Positions 6,395-11,459 of a stretch of DNA of 11,459 bases are shown piece by piece. Position 1 is the stretch's first letter, and every line of letters begins with the position of its first letter. Source of the stretch: Anaerolineae bacterium (GTDB lineage Bacteria > Chloroflexota > Anaerolineae > B4-G1 > SLSP01); contig JAFGNI010000706.1 in assembly GCA_016927095.1 (NCBI GenBank), forward strand, positions 1 to 11,459, written 5' to 3'. Position numbers and translations under genes: made by a program. The notes beneath the pieces are model-generated. The model ran no database searches and had not been told where the DNA came from. It saw nothing but the letters and a program-made list of their open reading frames with translations.

Positions 6395-6419
6395 AGGGGC
6401 AGGCACAAGACCCGCCCCT
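6395..6419. repeat. Stem-loop repeat (AGGGGCAGG / CCCGCCCCT)
   Basis: Nine-base arms (6395-6403 and 6411-6419) pair with one mismatch around the loop CACAAGA. It has the look of a dispersed intergenic hairpin family rather than a terminator, because no T run follows on either strand. It lies about 100 bp upstream of the sulfatase start. Confidence 0.45.
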
Positions 6420-6461
6420 ACGTTGTACGACTTACACGCGATGGCAGCCGAAGCATCTGCT

Positions 6462-6491
6462 ATTCGCGGAGATTCGCACACATTCGCGGTT
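6462..6491. repeat. Decamer tandem array ATTCGCNNNN x3
   Basis: Three consecutive 10-bp units are seen: ATTCGCGGAG, ATTCGCACAC, ATTCGCGGTT. They occupy the place that the 8-bp array holds in copies A and B, next to a 9-bp-unit arm at 6513-6543. Confidence 0.55.
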
Positions 6492-6512
6492 GTTCACCAC
6501 GTCTGAATCACT

Positions 6513-6543
6513 GCTATCTGTGTGATCTGCGTAAGCTGTGGAT
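6513..6543. repeat. Solo right arm of the CRCAGATNA element (copy C)
   Basis: The reverse complement begins ATCCACAGCTTACGCAG and continues with a third unit ending CACAGAT, matching the right arms of copies A and B. No left arm was found in this gap. Its first base is the final A of the stop codon of the glycosidase-like gene. Confidence 0.65.
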
Positions 6544-8411
6544 CAGGCTTTCTCGAAGCGGAAGACGCGGAACATGTGCGGGCCTACCTGCGTGGCCATC
6601 CGCGTCACGCCCGTGGGGCGCTGGAACCAGTCGAGCACCGGCTCACCCGCCGGTTCCTCGCCTGTCAGCAGGTCGCGAACCACGGTCACGCCCTCGGCTG
6701 CGACGAGGCTGATATCGACGACCTCAGGCAGGAAAGACTCGACAATAAGCGTGTTGTTGTCATAGGCGAACATGGCCACCTGCGGCGGGGCGTCGACGCG
6801 CACCGGCAGATCGGCCACAACGGTCTGCCGGATGCGGGCCAGCACGGGCTCCGGGAGCTTGTACAGGTCATCCAAGTTGTCCGGAACCGTCAAGACGTAG
6901 AGGACACCTGACGCGTAGGCCGCCGAGTGAAGCAGCGGATGGCCCGTGGTCTCGGTCAGGCCCGAGATCTCCTCCCAAGAATCATTGGTCATGTAACGGA
7001 TATGCGGGATCAGGATGGAGCCATTGCCCGGCACCCGGGTCCGCCAGCCCATCAGGTACTCGCTCACGATGGCCTTGGCATCGGTGACCTTCATCTCGAC
7101 GATGTCCTCGATCGTGTTCCCAGGATCACCGCCCTGCAGCGCCTTGTACAGTCCCGACGTCACCACGACGCGCTTGCCGTCAAGCAGGTGCTGTCGGATC
7201 TTCCCGACGATGTCGGGATCGGCAGCCGCCGCCTGGGTCAGGAGCACCGTATTCGCCTCCGCCGGGAAGGTAGCCTGCAGCGCGATGGGGATGCCCAGCA
7301 TGCCCAAGTAGTTGTGCAGGAAGTCTTCATCCGATGTGGCGTGGTAGGGACGATAGCTGGCGACGCCGACCGGCTGGCCCAGCTCGCCCACGATGTCGTC
7401 GACGAGCTCGAAGGCGTGGCCCGCCGCCAGGGAGTAGGTCGCATCCTCGACCAAGGTGCCGTCCGCCTTCCGGTAGCCGCGCCCATCGATCATCGCATCG
7501 AAGTCGACGCCTACGCCCCAGCTCCGGGGCGCCGCGGGCCGGTCGCCCTGCCAAGGAGCGCGCTGCTCCGGCATCAGCCCGCGGATCAATGAGCGATAAT
7601 CGAAAAGCGTGCACTCTGGCGCCTTGGCAAAGACGGTGAGCCAGAGCTGCTCGGCGTAGCGATCGATGGTCGTCGCCCCACCGGGATCCACCCAGCCGCC
7701 GAGGTTGGCGCCGGGCTTAAGCGACTCGAAGTAGCGAACGAGCTCGTAACTCTCATAGGGCTGCAGATGCTGCATGCTCACAACGGCATCGCGCGTCTCC
7801 GTGCCGGTGTAGAGCCCGTCGAAGATCGGCGGCTGCAGTTCCAGGTTGAAGCCCAACGCGGGGAAGTGCTCGTACCAGTTGGGATACTTGATGGTGACGC
7901 GCACGTCCGGGTTCACGGCTTTCGCCGGCCCCACCACCAGCTCCTGGGCTGCTTCCGCCATCAGCTGCAGGCGATAGTCGGTCCACGAGCGATCGCCCTT
8001 GGCCTCGATGCAGGCCGGGCACTTGCAGTTGGTGAAGAAGAAATCGTCGAGGATGAAGTCATCAAAGAGCGACGCCGTGAACTCGGCAATCTCCTGCACC
8101 TTGGCCCGGGACTCGGGCCGGGTGTAGCAATAGGTCTGGAAGCGGTTACGCTCATTCAGCGTGTAGGTGATCCCACCGCTGGTGTCGACCCCACGGTCGG
8201 CAAAGAACCGCTTCGCGCCCTCGATCGTGGCGCGATCGGGCATCACCGTGTCGCGGTGGGTCTCCAGATAGACCTTACTCACCTTCAGATGGCGTTGCAT
8301 AACGTCAAAGCGCGCCGCCAGCAGCTCCAGATCCGCCATCTCCCGCACCTCATAGGCGCGCGTATAGATGGCTACATCGAAGTTCCGATACCGTTCACTC
8401 GTCACAGACAC
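6543..8411 (-). CDS. Glycoside-hydrolase-like protein, family not recognised (GH42-like layout)
   Basis: 622 residues that I cannot assign to a named family. Residues 10-280 look like a (beta/alpha)8 barrel, with strand-end motifs VYLETHRD (47-54), FILDDFFFTNCKCPAC (119-134), VTIKYPNWYEHFP (172-184), FDGLYTGTETRD (197-208), GGWVDPGG (238-245) and LFDYRSLIRG (269-278). D122, D123, E205 and D271 are candidate active-site acids. C129, C131 and C134 form a compact Cys-X-Cys-X2-Cys motif. Residues 345-425 look like the amidotransferase-like trimerisation domain of GH42 (SYRPYHATSDED, LGIPIALQATFP, LLDGKRVVVTSG). The C-terminus is beta-rich. There is no signal peptide, so it should be cytoplasmic. 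The start is GTG at 8411 with GGAGGTG correctly spaced. Lying directly upstream of the sulfatase and downstream of a GntR gene, it probably acts on the same imported glycan. Hydrolase activity is inference from fold-like features. Confidence 0.7.
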   Translation of the reverse strand: MSVTSERYRNFDVAIYTRAYEVREMADLELLAARFDVMQRHLKVSKVYLETHRDTVMPDRATIEGAKRFFADRGVDTSGGITYTLNERNRFQTYCYTRPESRAKVQEIAEFTASLFDDFILDDFFFTNCKCPACIEAKGDRSWTDYRLQLMAEAAQELVVGPAKAVNPDVRVTIKYPNWYEHFPALGFNLELQPPIFDGLYTGTETRDAVVSMQHLQPYESYELVRYFESLKPGANLGGWVDPGGATTIDRYAEQLWLTVFAKAPECTLFDYRSLIRGLMPEQRAPWQGDRPAAPRSWGVGVDFDAMIDGRGYRKADGTLVEDATYSLAAGHAFELVDDIVGELGQPVGVASYRPYHATSDEDFLHNYLGMLGIPIALQATFPAEANTVLLTQAAAADPDIVGKIRQHLLDGKRVVVTSGLYKALQGGDPGNTIEDIVEMKVTDAKAIVSEYLMGWRTRVPGNGSILIPHIRYMTNDSWEEISGLTETTGHPLLHSAAYASGVLYVLTVPDNLDDLYKLPEPVLARIRQTVVADLPVRVDAPPQVAMFAYDNNTLIVESFLPEVVDISLVAAEGVTVVRDLLTGEEPAGEPVLDWFQRPTGVTRMATQVGPHMFRVFRFEKA

Positions 8412-8477
8412 CTTTCACCTCCATAGATGGATTGGATGATACAGGCTGCTCGTGCGCCATTCGGTGATGCCTTCATC

Positions 8478-8501
8478 CGCCGCTTCGCTTATGTGCTGAT
8501 T
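8478..8501. repeat. Degenerate 8-bp array after the GntR gene
   Basis: The units CGCCGCTT, CGCTTATG and TGCTGATT resemble the 8-bp units of copies A and B (CGCTGATT). The last base of the array is the final A of the GntR stop codon on the minus strand (TGA followed by ATCAGCAC). Confidence 0.45.
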
Positions 8502-9184
8502 CACCGCCCTCCCGCTCCGTCTCCGACCGCGCCCTGCGTGTGGTGGCCCATATAGTCCAGGAGCGCCCAGCGCCCCGAGGCCAATTGGCGCCGGAGCGAA
8601 TCTTCGGCAGCCTCAACGTCCCGCGCCTGGAGCGCAGTCAGCAGCTCGCGATGTTGGGCGATGCCGTGGGTATTCAGCCGGTGTTGGAGGTCGTAGGATT
8701 CGATCAGCAGCGCCATGCGATCCGACAGCAAGGGCAGCATCTCCAGTAGGACGCTGTTGCCCGACACCTCCACCAGGATCTCGTGGAAACACCGGTCCGC
8801 GGCATTGAAGCCGGCACGGTCGCCAGCTGCGTAGGCTGCCTCCTGCATCTCGATAGCCGCCTGCAACCTGGATAGCGCGGCCTCATCAGCCCGGGTCGCG
8901 GTCAGGCGCACGGCGAGTGCCTCCAGCTCGATGCGCACCGCGAAGACGTCGCTCACCTGCTCGGCAGTCAGCGCGCGCACCCGGGGTCCACTGTACGGGA
9001 TCACCTCGACCAGCCCGACCCGCTCCAGCCGCGCAATGGCCTCGCGCAGCGGGGTATTGCTAACATCCAGATCGTTGGCCAAGTGGGTGAGGTTCAGGCG
9101 GGTGCCTGGGAGGAACTCCCCACTCAAGATCCGTTCCCGCAATGCGACATATACCCGGTCGGACAACGTGCCGGTATTAATCAT
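8501..9184 (-). CDS. GntR-family transcriptional regulator, FadR/FCD subfamily
   Basis: 227 residues. The N-terminal winged helix-turn-helix (about 5-70) has the family pattern LRERILSGEFLPGTRLN, LANDLDVSNTPLREAI and LERVGLVEV. The helical FCD effector domain (about 75-210) keeps D130 and H134 in DRCFHEIL, and H178 in QHRELLTAL. FCD proteins bind a metal through Asp and His residues and sense small organic or sugar acids. The last usual His (AA...LR.HL) appears to be Gln200 in SLRRQL, so the metal site may be weakened. The start ATG at 9184 follows GGGGAGG with about 8-bp spacing. A consensus -35 box with a tandem repeat over its -10 region lies directly upstream and suggests autoregulation. 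It is transcribed into the glycosidase-like and sulfatase genes, its most likely targets. Confidence 0.92.
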   Translation of the reverse strand: MINTGTLSDRVYVALRERILSGEFLPGTRLNLTHLANDLDVSNTPLREAIARLERVGLVEVIPYSGPRVRALTAEQVSDVFAVRIELEALAVRLTATRADEAALSRLQAAIEMQEAAYAAGDRAGFNAADRCFHEILVEVSGNSVLLEMLPLLSDRMALLIESYDLQHRLNTHGIAQHRELLTALQARDVEAAEDSLRRQLASGRWALLDYMGHHTQGAVGDGAGGR

Positions 9185-9207
9185 CGCCTGGCCTCCCCTC
9201 GCGAACT

Positions 9208-9229
9208 ATGCATCGTGCATCGTGCATGC
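9208..9229. repeat. Heptamer array (TGCATCG) at the GntR promoter; possible operator
   Basis: TGCA recurs at 9209, 9216 and 9223, exactly 7 bp apart, inside units of TGCATCG. It begins 24 bp upstream of the GntR start codon and overlaps the putative -10 box. It could be the GntR operator or another member of the local intergenic arrays; sequence alone does not decide. Confidence 0.5.
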
Positions 9230-9253
9230 TAAGGCGATAGGGTAGGATGTCAA
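9226..9253 (-). promoter_or_regulatory. Putative GntR gene promoter
   Basis: On the minus strand a perfect TTGACA (9253-9248) is followed 16 bp later by TAGCAT (9231-9226, 4 of 6). The predicted transcription start is near 9219, leaving a leader of about 35 nt. It is the best-looking promoter in the window. Confidence 0.5.
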
Positions 9254-9446
9254 ACGCCATTTACGCGGTTGCCGCGGCTGCGATCCGGACCGCGACGCAT
9301 CGGGCGAGGTATTCCGGCGCGCAGTCGGCAGACCGGCCTGGACAGGCGGACCGACATCGCCAAGATGCGATGGCCCTGCGGATCGTGCTGCCTCCCCGGT
9401 AACGCAGAGGGAGAGACGGCACAATGTGTGTGGGCGCGGCGGCAGG
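9254..9446. other. Gene-free spacer between methyltransferase and GntR genes
   Basis: I see no convincing gene here. Short reading frames on both strands are Arg-, Ala- and Ser-rich and have no start signals. The only structure is a 6-bp hairpin, CATCGC (9355-9360) with GCGATG (9367-9372). Confidence 0.5.
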
Positions 9447-9462
9447 GGACACTTAGGTGTCC
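9447..9462. terminator. Hairpin enclosing the methyltransferase stop codon
   Basis: GGACAC (9447-9452) and GTGTCC (9457-9462) pair perfectly around TTAG. The stop codon TAA of the methyltransferase (9455-9453) falls in the loop. No U run follows, so termination is doubtful; a 3'-end stabiliser is equally possible. Confidence 0.3.
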
Positions 9463-10277
9463 TTCACCGCCCGTATCGAAAAGAAGCGCGGGAGCGTGAC
9501 CCCGTTCCGGGGCTCCGCCATCATCGTGCCGTCGGGCTCACGTCGGTAAGACAGGACGTTGTCCTCAACGCGGCAGAACTCGTGGAGGAACTCCAACCGC
9601 AGCCCCGCCTGACAGATCGCGGTCACGATCTCGCCTAGCCCGTGCTGCCAGTAGTAGGCGGTGTTGACCGAGGGATGGTCGGGGGCGGCATAGGAGCCCG
9701 GTTCGTCGAAACGCACCGGTTCGGACTGCGCGACGTACCCGATCTGAACCGGCATCCCGCTGGCATCGGGACGCGGCGCTAGGACGACCCGCGCGATCGG
9801 GTGGCGGTCATACATGTAGAAGACGCCGCCGGGCCTCAGGCATGCGGCGACGGTCTCGCCCCAGCGGTCCAGGTCGCGCAGCCAGGGCCAGACGCCGCCG
9901 GAGGCGAAGACGATGTCAGAGGCGGCAGTCAGGCGCGTGGGCAGCTCGTAGACGTCGGCACAGATGAACGTCGCCTCCAGGGCCAGCTCGTCGTTGAGCC
10001 GCCGCGCCACATCGATTGCCGCGGGCGAGAAATCGACGCCGGTCGCAGCCGCGCCCCGCCGCGCCCACGAGAGCGTGTCCAGCCCGAGGTGACACATCAG
10101 GTGGAGGAGCGTCCGTCCGGACACCTCCCCCACTTCGACGAGTACTGCGGGGTCCAGTGTGCTGCCGCCGGCCCGCACCCGCCGCAGCTGGTCGCGGTAA
10201 TCCTCGCTACAGGTCGTGTGGAGCGCTGTCCAAGTGTCCCAGAGCGCACGATTGGCCTGCGTGTAGCGGTCGATGAT
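9453..10277 (-). CDS. Class I SAM-dependent methyltransferase (apparent AUC start)
   Basis: 274 residues if started at ATC 10277. The SAM-binding region shows LLHLMCHLGLDTLSWARRGA (motif I, variant HLxCHxGxDTL), then TGVDFSPAAIDVAR with the ribose-binding acid, FICADVYELP, and LRPGGVFYMYDRHP (motif after strand 5). The target is unknown; relatives are general small-molecule methyltransferases. The first ATG/GTG/TTG-type codon in frame is GTG 10178. Starting there would drop 33 residues (from RYTQANRALWDTW to DYRDQLRR) that look like the usual family N-terminus. Upstream of these, the frame has only ATC ATC after a strong GGGAGG site at proper spacing, then an in-frame TAG at about 10310. So either AUC initiates, an ATG mutated to ATC, or the read has an error. 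Its role in the sugar locus is unclear. Confidence 0.78.
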   Translation of the reverse strand: MIDRYTQANRALWDTWTALHTTCSEDYRDQLRRVRAGGSTLDPAVLVEVGEVSGRTLLHLMCHLGLDTLSWARRGAAATGVDFSPAAIDVARRLNDELALEATFICADVYELPTRLTAASDIVFASGGVWPWLRDLDRWGETVAACLRPGGVFYMYDRHPIARVVLAPRPDASGMPVQIGYVAQSEPVRFDEPGSYAAPDHPSVNTAYYWQHGLGEIVTAICQAGLRLEFLHEFCRVEDNVLSYRREPDGTMMAEPRNGVTLPRFFSIRAVKDT

Positions 10278-10341
10278 GTTCTCCCTCCCTAAGCCGGCGG
10301 GACCCCAGTACGCCTATCGTCAACCACCGTGAGGACGGTCC

Positions 10342-10386
10342 TTCAGTGAGTTCAGCCGTTGTCAGTGACTCAGTGATTCAGCCGTT
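10342..10386. repeat. Direct repeat at the 3' end of the rightmost gene
   Basis: TTCAGTGAGTTCAGCCGTT (10342-10360) and CTCAGTGATTCAGCCGTT (10369-10386) are near-identical copies. The second copy contains the last codons and the TGA stop of the rightmost gene; the first repeats that gene ending in the spacer. Units of TCAGTGA at about 8-bp spacing lie between. Confidence 0.65.
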
Positions 10387-11459
10387 CACCGCGACCTGCC
10401 CAGCCTCAAAGTCCGCCACGACCTCGTAGCGCGCACCATCGGCACCAGTAATCCAAACCCCGCGCACGAGGTCTCCAGCTACCGGCAGCCGCCCGCCCGT
10501 CATCGCCGCCGTCTCCTCAGCCGAGCCACCGGCGATGACGGCAAAGCCCACGTCAATCAGGACCTCGTCCGGCGCGGTCGGCGTGACGGCTGACAGCGTC
10601 GAACTGCACACCTCTTCCACGTAGAGCGACCGGTATCTACCGCCGCGTCGAGTTGCCGACCGGTCCACGACGAACCCGTCACTGCCGTAAAGCACCCGGA
10701 CTTCCAGCACCTCATCCACCGAGAGCCACGGGCTGTCCAGCACCACCACCTCATCCTCCTCCGGTGGCGACACGAACATCCGTTCACCAGAAGTTGTTCG
10801 GATCGTCCGTCGAAAGCCGTTGAAGCAGTCATTGACCATGTTGAGGTGCAGCCCCTTCAGCGTGGTCAGATATCCCAACCGGTCGTCCGCAGCGACGACC
10901 AGCTGCAGCCCTACGCAGGTGCGACCATCGGGCAACGCCACGAAGGCCAGGTAGGTAACCGCCTGGTCGGTACACAGGGCGCCCTCGTCCACTCGCAGGT
11001 CGACGCCCTCCATCACCGCGCCGCAGGTCGCAAAGCCACCGTCAAAGGTCTCGATCCGGTGGTGGAGCAGTCGCCGGTGCTTGCCGCTGTCGTGACCCTC
11101 GTCCCCCAGGAAACGCACGACCGGCGCCAGGCTGAGCGACCACTCTGCCATGCTGATCGCCGTCGGGTCGCGAGGCGGCAGGCAGAGGCCCTGCGTCAGC
11201 CCGTGCGCCCGCCAGGCGAAGGAGGCAAGACGCGTTTCAGAGCGATGCAGCACCGCCCCGTGCTCCGGCTCGCACCAGCCACCGGCGACCGAGGCCTCGA
11301 AGGGCGCCAGCGGGGCCTCGGGCTGCGTCATCAGGGGCAGGTAATTGACCAGCATCGAGAGCGCCACGGCGCGATCGGACTCCAGCCGGGTGAAGTAGTG
11401 AGGGTTGACATCGCGCATGTGGCTCATCCGCCGCCCGTAGAAGGTGCCGTCGGGGCTCA
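10378..11459 (-). CDS. Unrecognised protein, C-terminal 360 residues (5' end beyond window)
   Basis: The frame is open to the right edge: upstream of the first in-window ATG (11427) it reads SPDGTFYGRR with no stop, so the ATG is internal and the gene is larger. I do not recognise the family. Visible marks are MRDVNPHYFTRLESDRA, LPLM, GGWCEPEHGAVLHRSETRLASFAWRA cut as GGWCEPEHGAVLHRSE then RLASFAWRAHG, LLHHRIETFDGGFATCG, and DQAVTYLAFVALPDGRT, then a long strand-rich region. A helical segment followed by beta-sheets with W, H and Y clusters is reminiscent of the C-terminal halves of large polysaccharide lyases or hydrolases, but this is weak inference. No membrane segment is seen. Its stop lies in a short direct repeat. 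It precedes the methyltransferase by 100 bp. Confidence 0.72.
   Translation of the reverse strand, partial: SPDGTFYGRRMSHMRDVNPHYFTRLESDRAVALSMLVNYLPLMTQPEAPLAPFEASVAGGWCEPEHGAVLHRSETRLASFAWRAHGLTQGLCLPPRDPTAISMAEWSLSLAPVVRFLGDEGHDSGKHRRLLHHRIETFDGGFATCGAVMEGVDLRVDEGALCTDQAVTYLAFVALPDGRTCVGLQLVVAADDRLGYLTTLKGLHLNMVNDCFNGFRRTIRTTSGERMFVSPPEEDEVVVLDSPWLSVDEVLEVRVLYGSDGFVVDRSATRRGGRYRSLYVEEVCSSTLSAVTPTAPDEVLIDVGFAVIAGGSAEETAAMTGGRLPVAGDLVRGVWITGADGARYEVVADFEAGQVAVNG

Noticed and set aside
6927..8426. Two plus-strand frames of about 220 codons opposite the glycosidase-like gene
   Set aside because: They have no domain-like sequence, and the minus-strand protein has a good start signal and ordered motifs.
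9261..9452. 63-codon minus-strand frame between the methyltransferase and GntR genes
   Set aside because: It has Arg/Ala/Ser-rich composition, no ribosome binding site and no recognisable motif; it also contains the spacer hairpin.
10326..10339. ACCGT-GAGG-ACGGT hairpin as a terminator of the rightmost gene
   Set aside because: It has only 5 bp and no T run; such stems are expected by chance in this composition.

Overview
The window is GC-rich and bacterial. It looks like a sugar or glycan catabolism locus from a soil or sediment lineage such as Chloroflexota. That placement is my inference from overall composition, gene style and the repeat-rich spacers; no phylogenetic marker is present. 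Seven complete and two edge-truncated genes lie on the minus strand. One two-gene toxin-antitoxin module lies on the plus strand and splits them.

In the direction of minus-strand transcription (right to left) the genes are: an unrecognised protein cut by the right edge (10378-11459); a class I SAM methyltransferase with no canonical start codon (9453-10277); a GntR/FCD regulator (8501-9184); a large cytoplasmic glycoside-hydrolase-like protein with a Cys-X-Cys-X2-Cys motif (6543-8411); and a type I sulfatase with the CTPTR active-site motif (4514-6292). The plus-strand MntA/HepT pair (3603-4470) follows. Then come a ThuA-like protein (2791-3417), a Gfo/Idh/MocA dehydrogenase (1453-2604), a BadF/BadG-type sugar kinase (310-1293) and the first 65 residues of a GH31 alpha-xylosidase of the YicI type (1-197).

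Together these suggest intracellular breakdown of an imported, partly sulfated, perhaps xylose-containing oligosaccharide. The sulfatase and glycosidases remove substituents, the dehydrogenase and ThuA-like protein oxidise or rearrange sugars, the kinase traps the product, and the GntR protein senses a small acid or sugar acid. None of the enzymes whose N-terminus is visible has a signal peptide, so all should act in the cytoplasm. No transporter is in view.

The most unusual feature is the spacer DNA. Nearly every gap between genes (90-270 bp) carries short degenerate tandem arrays with units of 7, 8, 9 or 10 bp. Several are arranged as inverted arms of 140-150 bp elements. The arrays begin at, or within about ten bases of, the stop codon of the upstream gene, and in the kinase gene the array has been read into the protein. 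There are no tRNA, rRNA or CRISPR features.
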